A stretch of 64,000 bases of DNA, taken from assembly GCF_024172095.1 (NCBI RefSeq), contig NZ_JAMZDX010000007.1:372001-436000 (forward strand). Direction: 5' to 3'. This document shows, one piece after another, positions 57,489 through 64,000 of the stretch. Every line of letters begins with the position of its first letter. Position 1 is the stretch's first letter. Origin of the DNA: Kitasatospora cinereorecta. Lineage in GTDB: Bacteria > Actinomycetota > Actinomycetes > Streptomycetales > Streptomycetaceae. The notes beneath the pieces are model-generated. The model saw only the letters and a list, made by a program, of their open reading frames with translations, searched no databases and was not told the DNA's origin. The translations under genes and the position numbers were made by a program.

Positions 57489-60095
57489 ATGACCACCCCG
57501 ATCCCGGCCTGCCCCGACTGCGGCAGCCCCCTCGGCCCCGGACCGCAGCAGCTCGCCTGCGCCCGCTGCCGGCTCCCGCTCACCGGACCCGACGCCGCCG
57601 CACTCTGGCAGGTCGAGACCGCCCTCCGCGCCCTGGACCAGCACCGCGTGGTGCTGGTCCACCAGCGCGACGGGCTGCTCGCCGGGCTGCGGGCGCGCCG
57701 GGACGGGGCGGCGGGCGCTGCTCCGGTGTGGTCGGTCATGCCGGCCGGGCCCGCTCCGGTCGGGGCCGGACGGGCGCCGGAGGTGTCGGGACGATCGGCG
57801 CAGACCGTGCTGCTGGTCCTCGGCGGGCTGCTGGTCAGCCTGGCCGCCCTGGTGTTCACCGTGGTCAGCTGGGGCTACCTGGGCATCGGCGGCCGCACCG
57901 CCGTCCTGCTCGCGCTCACCGCCTGCGCCCTCGCCCTGCCCGGGCCGCTGCGCGGACGCGGGCTCACCGCAACCGCCGAGGCCTCCGCGGCGGTCGGCCT
58001 CGGCCTGGTCCTGCTGGACGCCTTCGCCGCCCGCGCCGCCGACTTCGGCGGCCTCGCCACCTCGATCGGCGACCACGGCTACTGGGCCGCCGTCACCGCC
58101 CTGGTCGCGGCGGGCTCCCTCGGGTACGGAGCGGCCCTGCGACTGCGCTTCCCGCTCGCCACCGGCTTCCTGCTCACCCGGCTTCCCGCCCTGCTCGCCC
58201 TGCGCGCGGCCGGCGTCGAGCAGGTGCAGGCGTACGCGGCCGTGGTGGTGGGCGGCGTGGCCCTGGACTGCGTCCTGCTGCACGCCGCCCGGCGCGCCGA
58301 CGGCGCGGGACGGCTGGCCGGTCTGTTCGGCGCCGACACCGGCGTTGGCGGTGCGCCGGCCCGGCAGCCCGCGAGTGGTGTGGTGCTGTGGCCGCTGGGC
58401 GTGGCGGTCGCGATGGTGTGGGCGCTGATCGGCGCCGGACTGGCCGTGGCTGGATCGGTGGCCGCCGGGACGGCGGCCGCGGCCGGGTGGGCGTTCGGCC
58501 CGCTCGGGATGCTGGCCGCGCTCGGCTGGGTCCTCGCGACCCGCTACGAGGGACTGTCGGACGCCGCGCAGCGGGTGGCGGCGGCCGGTTCGGGCACCGC
58601 GCTGGTCCTCGCGGCCGGCGGGGTGCTGCGGCACGCGGCGGCCGAGGAGTGGACCGCACTCGCGTACGGCCTCCCCGCCGCCGTGCTGTTCGCCCTCACC
58701 GCCCTCCGGCTGCGCCGCGGTGCGGACGGCCCGACCCAGCAGGGCGCGTTCCACGCCGCCGCGGCCCTGCTGGCGCTGACCACCTGCGCCGCGCTGCCCG
58801 AGGTCCTGCGCGCCGTCCTGGAGCCGGTGGCGCACGCGCCCGCCGCCTGGACCGGCCCGCGGCCGGACAGCGGCTGGCCGTGGCTCCTCCCCGCCGCCGC
58901 CCCGACCGGCCTGGCCCTCGCCGTGGCCGCCCTCGCCGCCGTGACCGTCCTGCGGGTCACCCCCGTCCCCGCCGCCGTCCTGGAGACCGCCACCGCCACC
59001 ACCGGCGCCCTGCTGCTCGCCGTCCTGCCGATCACCCTCGGCCTGCCGTACGGCGTCGCCGTCGCCGTGCCCCTGCTGCTGGCGTCGCTCGCGGCGGCCG
59101 CACTGGCGCTGGGGACCTGGCGGCCCGGCGCGGCGGCCGTGGCGGTGCTCGGCGCCGCGCTCGGCCTGCTGTGGGCGTCGGCCGACCGCGCGGCGACGAT
59201 CGGCGCGCTGGCCGTCTGCGCGGTGCTCGCCGCGCTGCTCGCGTGGCGCGTCCCGCTGCTCGGGCCGGTCGCCGGCCTGTCGGTGGTGGCGCTCGGCGCG
59301 GACGCGGTCGCGGTCGGCACCACGGCCGGGCTCACCTGGCCGTCCACCATGCTCGCCCTGCTCGGCGTGGCCGTCGCGAGCGCCCCGGCGGCGGCCCTGA
59401 CCGCCCGCCGGTCGGCACCCGGGACGGGCCCGGCGATCGACGCCTCGGCAGCCGTCGAGTTCAGCGGCTACCTGCTCGGCGCGGTCGCGCTGCTGCTGAC
59501 CGCCGCTCAGCCGGGCCCGCTCGCCTTCGCGCTGGCGGTCGCGGGCGTCGCGGCGCTCGGGGTGGCGCTGCGCCCAGGCCGTCGCCGGCCCGCCGGGATC
59601 GCGGCCACCGCCCTGCTGCTCGCCTCCTCGTGGGTCCGGCTGGCCCTCTGGCAGGTGCACACCCCCGAGGCGTACACCCTGCCGCTGGCCGCGGCCGCCC
59701 TGGTGGTCGGCCACCTGCGCCACCGGCGCGACCCGCAGGCCGCGTCCTGGTCGACGTACGGCACCGGCCTGTCGCTGGCCCTGGTGCCCAGCGTCCTGGC
59801 GCTGTGGGCGGACGGACACTGGCTGCGGCCGCTGCTGCTCGGCACGGCGGCGCTGGCCGCGACCGTGGCGGGCGTGCGGCTGCGGCTCGGCGCGCCGGTG
59901 CTGCTCGGCGGCGGGGCGCTGCTGCTCACGGCGGGCCACGAACTCGCGCCCACCGTCGTCCAGGTGCTCGGCCTGCTGCCGCGCTGGCTGCCGCTGGCCG
60001 CCGCCGGACTGCTGCTGCTGGCCCTCGGCGCCGGGTACGAGCAGCGCCTGCGCGACGCCCGGCGGCTGCGCGCGTCGCTGCGCCGCCTGCGCTGA
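57489..60095 (+). CDS. Large polytopic membrane protein of SCO7613-C-terminal-domain type
   Basis: 868 residues. An N-terminal zinc-ribbon-like unit CPDCGSPLGPGPQQLACARC (CxxC...CxxC, residues 8-31) and a coiled-coil-like WQVETALRALDQHRVVLVHQ are followed by about 20 or more hydrophobic helices very rich in Ala, Leu and Val. The arrangement matches actinobacterial proteins annotated with the SCO7613 C-terminal domain, function unknown. The C-terminus is basic (RRLRASLRRLR). No ribosome site is obvious for ATG 57489. The 3' end of the gene is duplicated as a 34-bp direct repeat at 61897-61930, beyond the barstar module. Confidence 0.82.
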   Translation: MTTPIPACPDCGSPLGPGPQQLACARCRLPLTGPDAAALWQVETALRALDQHRVVLVHQRDGLLAGLRARRDGAAGAAPVWSVMPAGPAPVGAGRAPEVSGRSAQTVLLVLGGLLVSLAALVFTVVSWGYLGIGGRTAVLLALTACALALPGPLRGRGLTATAEASAAVGLGLVLLDAFAARAADFGGLATSIGDHGYWAAVTALVAAGSLGYGAALRLRFPLATGFLLTRLPALLALRAAGVEQVQAYAAVVVGGVALDCVLLHAARRADGAGRLAGLFGADTGVGGAPARQPASGVVLWPLGVAVAMVWALIGAGLAVAGSVAAGTAAAAGWAFGPLGMLAALGWVLATRYEGLSDAAQRVAAAGSGTALVLAAGGVLRHAAAEEWTALAYGLPAAVLFALTALRLRRGADGPTQQGAFHAAAALLALTTCAALPEVLRAVLEPVAHAPAAWTGPRPDSGWPWLLPAAAPTGLALAVAALAAVTVLRVTPVPAAVLETATATTGALLLAVLPITLGLPYGVAVAVPLLLASLAAAALALGTWRPGAAAVAVLGAALGLLWASADRAATIGALAVCAVLAALLAWRVPLLGPVAGLSVVALGADAVAVGTTAGLTWPSTMLALLGVAVASAPAAALTARRSAPGTGPAIDASAAVEFSGYLLGAVALLLTAAQPGPLAFALAVAGVAALGVALRPGRRRPAGIAATALLLASSWVRLALWQVHTPEAYTLPLAAAALVVGHLRHRRDPQAASWSTYGTGLSLALVPSVLALWADGHWLRPLLLGTAALAATVAGVRLRLGAPVLLGGGALLLTAGHELAPTVVQVLGLLPRWLPLAAAGLLLLALGAGYEQRLRDARRLRASLRRLR
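60058..60091 (+). repeat. 34-bp direct repeat, copy 1 (3' end of membrane gene)
   Basis: Begins CCCGGCGGCTGCGCGCGTCG and encodes the last residues of the membrane protein. Matches 61897-61930 at 33 of 34 bases (C60083 versus G61922). Brackets the DUF6304-like/barstar pair together with copy 2. Confidence 0.9.
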
Positions 60096-60299
60096 CCGGA
60101 CGGGCACTGCCCGGCACGGTGGCACCGACCGCGATCGCGGGGCGGCCGAGCTTTCCCGGGTGGGGACTGTTGTCCCCGCTCGGGGCGTCCGCCCCTGTGC
60201 GTCGTGGGCCGACGAACTCCCGGCGGTGGCAGCGCGATCAACCTCGCCGGGCCGGATGACGCCGTGCGGGTCCGAGCCGGGACACAGAGCTTCGGAGCA

Positions 60300-61046
60300 T
60301 CAACTCCGGTATCCGGTTCCGGGTGCGCGGGGCTCGAACTCTCGACACAGGTAGGTCTCCGGTACCTCCTCCGTCACCGGTACCGGCCAGTAGTCGGCCT
60401 TGCTGTTCACCGCCAGGTACCGAGCCCCGGCATCGCGATGGCAGCGGATTCCCAGCAGGCTGTGGCCGGCCGGCGAGTAGTCGGAGAAGAGACACGTGAC
60501 GCAGCTTCGGAGGCTGAAGCCGTCCGGGAGCGCGGTTGCCAGTCGGAGCAGGCCGTCCTCGAACCAGTCGTCCGCCACCGCGAAGGTCTGCCCGTCAAGG
60601 TCGATGGACAGCCGAAGGATCGGTTCGGTCCGCACCCGTTCGCCCTCGCACAGGTCCAGAGTGAACCGGATCTCGCACGGCTGGTCGCCCGTGGGTCCTG
60701 CCACCGTGCAGGGAAGATCACCCGTGAGGACGCAAGCGGTCAAGGCGCCGTGGGAGTCGCGTGAGAGACCGGCCTCGACGGCGGCGAGCACATCAACCGG
60801 TTCCAGGCTGTCGAAGTCGTTGCCGCAGACGGCAACGCCACGCACAGTGCAGTGAATCCCGAAGCCCGGCACCGGCCTTCCGGCCGACGGCTCGAACCGC
60901 CACGTGACCGGCTCAGCGCCGTGCTCATCGACGTACCTGCCCGGGAACGACTGCGGGATCACCGTCCACCTCCACAGCGATGATCCCGCACGCTCCCATG
61001 TGGCGTCGACCCCCGACTGGACGCGGGCCCGGGGACCGGCTGTCAC
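60300..61046 (-). CDS. DUF6304-like protein of unknown function
   Basis: 248 residues from GTG 61046, which overlaps the barstar gene stop (GTGA). Segments WRWTVIPQSFPGRYVDEHGA, FGIHCTVRGVAVCGNDFDSL and LEPVDVLAAVEAGLSRDSHG recall the DUF6304 family of streptomycetes. Eight or more cysteines, no signal peptide or membrane helix. GC content of the region is near 65 % in the lines I counted, well below the neighbours. Being coupled to a barstar-like gene suggests a role in toxin immunity or regulation (inference). The nearby toxin is not in the window. Confidence 0.7.
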   Translation of the reverse strand: MTAGPRARVQSGVDATWERAGSSLWRWTVIPQSFPGRYVDEHGAEPVTWRFEPSAGRPVPGFGIHCTVRGVAVCGNDFDSLEPVDVLAAVEAGLSRDSHGALTACVLTGDLPCTVAGPTGDQPCEIRFTLDLCEGERVRTEPILRLSIDLDGQTFAVADDWFEDGLLRLATALPDGFSLRSCVTCLFSDYSPAGHSLLGIRCHRDAGARYLAVNSKADYWPVPVTEEVPETYLCREFEPRAPGTGYRS

Positions 61047-61861
61047 TGGAGGACGACGCTCACGCCCCGTTCCTCGAAGATCTCCAGGAGCAGGTCGAAC
61101 AGCGCGACCTCGCGATCGCCGACGGGAAGGCGCTCCACCAAGCGTGCCCGAGCCTCCGCCGAGGAGTTCCAGAGCAGAGTGAAGGGGGCAGTGGCGCCCC
61201 AGCCACCGAAGAGACAGTCGTCCAGCGCGTCGAGGTTCCAGCCGAAGTATCCGCCGGGGCCGTTGACGGCTTCACCGATCGCACAGTAGAAGCTGTCCCT
61301 GTCGACGACGTGCCGGCCGTCCAGGGCGAACACCTGGCCCGCCGGGGCATCGGGCCTTCCCCGACGTTGGTACTCCCGGGACCACAGCGCCACCGACAGC
61401 CACGCGCGTCTGTCCTCGGGCGTGAGGTCGTGCCACATGCCGGTGCGGTTCAGGTGGCCCGTACGGACCAGGTCCCAGGCTCGTTCCGCTCCGGGCAGGG
61501 CGTTGTCGCACCACAGGGTCACCGTGAGGTCGACGAGGCCGGTTCCGCGGATGGAGGGTTCGACGTCGACGACGGTGAGCTCGTTGACGAAGTAGGACCC
61601 CATGGTGGCACCCTCGCCGTCGAGAAGGGCGAGCGAGGCGTTCCCGGCCATGGCGCGACGACGGCCGACATGACCGACGCTCTTCAGCAGGCCGCCCTGC
61701 GGGAGGCACCCTTCGAGGTGCACGCGGCGTGCGCCGTCCTCGTGCGGCAGAGGTGTGAAGAGCCCCTCGGCCTCGTGAGCGGAGCCCCAGAAGTCGCTGT
61801 CGTCCTCGTCCGAGGTGAGCGCGTACTTCTGCCCCTCGCCGTCCCGTACTGATGCTCGCAT
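61043..61861 (-). CDS. Barstar-family protein with N-terminal extension
   Basis: 272 residues. The C-terminal ~90 residues are barstar-like: VFALDGRHVVDRDSFYCAIG, then GYFGWNLDALDDCLFGGWGA (the YYGxNLDALxDCL motif that in barstar contacts the RNase) and PFTLLWNSSAEARARL. The ~165-residue N-terminal part (LTSDEDDSDFWGSAHEAEGL; LLDGEGATMGSYFVNELTVV; WCDNALPGAERAWDLVRTGH) is unknown to me. ATG 61861 has GGGGGG 5 bases upstream and a -10-like TAGGAT at 61890-61885. Likely an RNase inhibitor or immunity protein, but no barnase gene is in the window. Inside the module flanked by the 34-bp direct repeats. Confidence 0.82.
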   Translation of the reverse strand: MRASVRDGEGQKYALTSDEDDSDFWGSAHEAEGLFTPLPHEDGARRVHLEGCLPQGGLLKSVGHVGRRRAMAGNASLALLDGEGATMGSYFVNELTVVDVEPSIRGTGLVDLTVTLWCDNALPGAERAWDLVRTGHLNRTGMWHDLTPEDRRAWLSVALWSREYQRRGRPDAPAGQVFALDGRHVVDRDSFYCAIGEAVNGPGGYFGWNLDALDDCLFGGWGATAPFTLLWNSSAEARARLVERLPVGDREVALFDLLLEIFEERGVSVVLQ

Positions 61862-61896
61862 CGCAGCCCCCCATGAGTGCGCTGATCCTACCGACT

Positions 61897-61930
61897 CCCG
61901 GCGGCTGCGCGCGTCGCTGCGGCGCCTGCG
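61897..61930 (+). repeat. 34-bp direct repeat, copy 2
   Basis: Same sequence as 60058-60091 but for one base, lying 26 bases before the DUF429 gene. In the frame of copy 1 it still reads RRLRASLRRLR. Marks the far edge of the DUF6304-like/barstar module. Confidence 0.9.
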
Positions 61931-61955
61931 TCGAGCGGAGGGGCAGAGTGGTGGG

Positions 61956-62639
61956 GTGACGGTTCTCGGGGTCGACGGGTGCCGCGGTGGATGGGTCGGG
62001 ATCGCGCTGGTGGACGGCCGGTTCCAGCGGGCGTGGTTCGAGCGGACGCTGGCGGAGTTGCTCGGACGCGTGCCGGAGGCGGAGGTGGTCGCGGTCGACA
62101 TTCCGCTCGGCCTGCTGGAGACCGGCCGGCGCCAGGCGGAGGCGCTGGCCCGGCCGCTGCTCAGCCCGCACGGCAGCCGGATCTTCTCGGTGCCACCGCG
62201 GGCGGCGTGGGTGGAGAGCGACAACGACCGGGCCGCGGCCGACCGGATCAGCCGGCAGTTCGGCGGCGGCGGGATGAGCGCGCAGACGTGGGGGCTGAAG
62301 GAGAAGGTCCGCGACGCGCGGCCGTGCTGGGAGGCCGAGCCGCAGCGGCTGATCGAGGTCCACCCCGAGCTGTCGTTCCGCGAGCTGGCCGGCGGGGCCA
62401 CCGTCCGGCCCGGCAAGAAGACGTGGAACGGGACGGCGGTCCGGCGCCGGCTGCTGGCGGCGGCGGGCATCGTGCTGCCGGACGACCTCGGCGGGGCGGG
62501 CACCGTCCCGCCCGACGACTGCCTGGACGCGGCGGCCGCCGCCTGGAGCGCGCAGCGGTACCTCGAGGGCCGGGCGGTGAGCCTGCCCGACCCGCCCGAG
62601 CCGGACCGGCTGGGCCGTCCGGTCGCCGTGCGGTACTGA
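61956..62639 (+). CDS. DUF429 family protein (RNase H-like fold)
   Basis: 227 residues. TVLGVDGCRGGWVGIALVDG at the N-terminus (metal Asp of an RNase H-like fold), VVAVDIPLGL, then RPLLSPHGSRIFSVPPRAAW, GLKEKVRD and IEVHPELSFRELAGG, the standard DUF429 signatures. Predicted nuclease-like or phosphotransferase-like fold; no function is established. GTG 61956 is the first start after the repeat; its ribosome site GGAGGGG is 12-14 bases upstream, a little far. Probably followed in the original chromosome directly after the membrane gene, before the barstar module was inserted. Confidence 0.87.
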   Translation: MTVLGVDGCRGGWVGIALVDGRFQRAWFERTLAELLGRVPEAEVVAVDIPLGLLETGRRQAEALARPLLSPHGSRIFSVPPRAAWVESDNDRAAADRISRQFGGGGMSAQTWGLKEKVRDARPCWEAEPQRLIEVHPELSFRELAGGATVRPGKKTWNGTAVRRRLLAAAGIVLPDDLGGAGTVPPDDCLDAAAAAWSAQRYLEGRAVSLPDPPEPDRLGRPVAVRY

Positions 62640-62708
62640 CCGGGAGGAGTAAACAGTGCGCAAACGGTGCGACTGGCCGCGGGCGGGCCGGGTGGCGAGG
62701 GTGAGAGC

Positions 62709-64000
62709 GTGACCGTCGCCATCGCCCTGTTCACCCAGGACCTCCGCCTGCACGACCACCCCGTCCTGCACGCCGCCCGCAACGCCGCGGACCGGGTGGT
62801 GCCGCTGTTCGTCCGGGACCCGCGGGTGGACGCCGCCGGGTTCGCCGCCCCCAACCGGCTGGCGTTCCTCGCCGACTGCCTCGCCGACCTGGACGGCTCG
62901 CTGCGCGCGATCGGCTCCCGGCTGACCGTCCGCCGCGGCGACACCGCCGAGGAGACCGCCCGCCTGGCCACCGAACTCGGCGCCGCCACCGTCCACGTCG
63001 CCGCCGGCGTCACCGCCTTCGCCCAGCGCCGGGAGAACGGACTGCGCACGGCGCTCGGCGACCGGCTCCAGGTCCACGACGGCGTGCTGACGGTCCAGCC
63101 GCCCGGCCGGGTGACCCCCGCCGGGCGCGACCACTACGCGGTGTTCACCCCGTACCACCGGGCCTGGCAGCAGGCCCACCGCCGACCCGTGCTGCCCGCG
63201 CCCCGCGCCCTGCACACCCCCGAGGACGTCCCCGGCGAGCCCCTGCCGACCGCCCCGGCCCGGGGCGTGTCGCCCGGCCTGCCGCCCGGCGGGGAGCACG
63301 CCGCCCGCAGCCGCCGCCAGCACTGGGACGTGGACGGCTACGCCGACCTGCACGACGACCTGGCCGCCGACGCCACCTCCCACCTCTCGCCCTACCTGCA
63401 CTTCGGCTGCCTCTCCCCGAACGAACTGGTCGCCCTCGCCGAACGGCGCGGCGGCCCCGGCGCGGAGGCGTTCGTCCGCCAGCTCGCCTGGCGCGACTTC
63501 CACCACCAGGTGCTCGCCGCCCGGCCGGAGGCCGCCCACTCCGACTACCGCACCCGCCACGACCGGTGGCACCACGACGAGAAGGAGGCCGAGGCCTGGC
63601 GGCAGGGCCGCACCGGCTACCCGATCGTCGACGCGGGCCTGCGCCAACTCGCCCACCAGGGCTGGATGCACAACCGGGCCCGGCTGCTCACCGCCTGCTT
63701 CCTCGCCAAGTCGCTCCACCTGGACTGGCGGATCGGCGCCGCGCACTTCCTCGCCCTGCTGGTCGACGGCGACGTGGCCAACAACCAGCTGAACTGGCAG
63801 TGGGTCGCCGGCACCGGCACCGACACCCGGCCCAACCGCGTCCTCAACCCGCTGCTCCAGGCCGACCGGTACGACCCCGACGGCACGTACGTCCGCCGCT
63901 GGGTGCCCGAACTGGCCGCCGTCCCCGGGCGGGCCGTGCACCGGCCCTGGCAGCTGCCCGACCGCGACCGGTGCCCCGACTACCCCGACCCGATCATCCC
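62709..64000 (+). CDS. phr: Deoxyribodipyrimidine photolyase (class I), 3' end outside window
   Basis: 430 codons visible, running off the edge; typical length is 450-480, so little is missing. N-terminal antenna domain: VAIALFTQDLRLHDHPVLHA, VVPLFVRDPR, VRRGDTAEET. C-terminal FAD domain: TSHLSPYLHFGCLSPNELV, FVRQLAWRDFHHQVL, GYPIVDAGLRQLAHQGWMHN, LLVDGDVANNQLNWQWVAGT and TRPNRVLNP. The enzyme splits cyclobutane pyrimidine dimers with blue light. GTG 62709 follows GAGGGTGAGAGC. Starts 69 bases after the DUF429 gene, same strand. Confidence 0.95.
   Translation, partial: MTVAIALFTQDLRLHDHPVLHAARNAADRVVPLFVRDPRVDAAGFAAPNRLAFLADCLADLDGSLRAIGSRLTVRRGDTAEETARLATELGAATVHVAAGVTAFAQRRENGLRTALGDRLQVHDGVLTVQPPGRVTPAGRDHYAVFTPYHRAWQQAHRRPVLPAPRALHTPEDVPGEPLPTAPARGVSPGLPPGGEHAARSRRQHWDVDGYADLHDDLAADATSHLSPYLHFGCLSPNELVALAERRGGPGAEAFVRQLAWRDFHHQVLAARPEAAHSDYRTRHDRWHHDEKEAEAWRQGRTGYPIVDAGLRQLAHQGWMHNRARLLTACFLAKSLHLDWRIGAAHFLALLVDGDVANNQLNWQWVAGTGTDTRPNRVLNPLLQADRYDPDGTYVRRWVPELAAVPGRAVHRPWQLPDRDRCPDYPDPII

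Noticed and set aside
57159..60125. A 988-codon open frame opposite the propeller and membrane protein genes
   Set aside because: Its translation is a low-complexity Gly/Gln/Arg/Ala sequence with the codon-position GC pattern of an antisense frame; the plus-strand gene has clear membrane helices and a zinc-ribbon start.
60300..61861. Insertion sequence or integrative element between the 34-bp repeats
   Set aside because: No transposase or integrase and no terminal inverted repeats; only the direct repeats and two cargo genes are visible, so it is reported as a repeat-flanked module only.

Overview
The window is a 64 kb piece of very high-GC DNA with dense, short-spaced genes, GTG/TTG starts, strong GGAGG-type ribosome sites and many GC-rich hairpin terminators. 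A 2-methylisoborneol pair, a riboswitch-controlled CbtAB cobalt system, monomeric isocitrate dehydrogenase, mycothiol-type enzymes, MFS/XRE and MarR pairs and secreted GH27/GH5 enzymes with tandem accessory domains together point to a Streptomycetaceae chromosome (Streptomyces/Kitasatospora type). No transposase, integrase, CRISPR array or rRNA was seen. The first gene (PLP enzyme) and the last (photolyase) are cut by the window edges.

Layout. 0-3.2 kb: end of a PLP enzyme, trmO, then 2-methylisoborneol synthase and its GPP methyltransferase. 3.3-9.7 kb: a leftward sugar operon (AraF-like binding lipoprotein, two-domain ATPase, permease, secreted GH27 alpha-galactosidase-type enzyme). 9.7-15.5 kb: a phosphodiesterase, a secreted GH5 glycosidase, then marR divergent from an aldehyde dehydrogenase/mycothiol-type enzyme pair. 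15.5-19.7 kb: MFS exporter divergent from an XRE-cupin regulator; cbtBA behind a compact cobalamin riboswitch, divergent from a histidine-phosphatase-fold protein that has lost both catalytic histidines. 19.7-25.3 kb: the most unusual locus, a leftward operon that begins with a tRNA-like RNA and continues, with 4-base overlaps, through a leucine-rich-repeat protein, an ankyrin-repeat protein, a MoxR-type AAA+ ATPase and a DUF2201/VWA putative metalloprotein. 25.4-30.9 kb: DUF2278, Acg-type nitroreductase-like protein, a P-loop protein, a GT2 glycosyltransferase, a universal stress protein and a methyltransferase. 30.9-38.1 kb: an EF-G paralogue preceded by a leader ORF, an orphan P450, an EamA-like membrane protein, an SDR overlapping a polysaccharide deacetylase, and an unknown protein. 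38.1-43.4 kb: a three-gene sugar module (DegT aminotransferase, epimerase, glycosyltransferase) divergent from a second secreted GH27 enzyme with a ricin-type lectin domain. 43.5-50 kb: NADP isocitrate dehydrogenase, ketopantoate-reductase-like protein, arylamine N-acetyltransferase, and a NarL-type two-component system. 50-57.4 kb: membrane-anchored PAF-acetylhydrolase-like protein, AraC/VOC pair, Ser/Thr kinase, zinc-less MDR reductase with a TetR partner, secreted YncE-like propeller. 57.4-64 kb: a large polytopic membrane protein, a lower-GC DUF6304-like/barstar pair flanked by a 34-bp direct repeat, DUF429, photolyase.

How the parts work together. The sugar operon has hydrolysis (secreted GH27), capture and uptake in one transcript. 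marR/ALDH, XRE/MFS and TetR/MDR are local regulator-target pairs with visible inverted-repeat operators. The best candidates for undescribed biology are the tRNA-like RNA plus LRR-Ank-MoxR-VWA operon, the repeat-flanked barstar module, and the leader ORF upstream of the EF-G paralogue.
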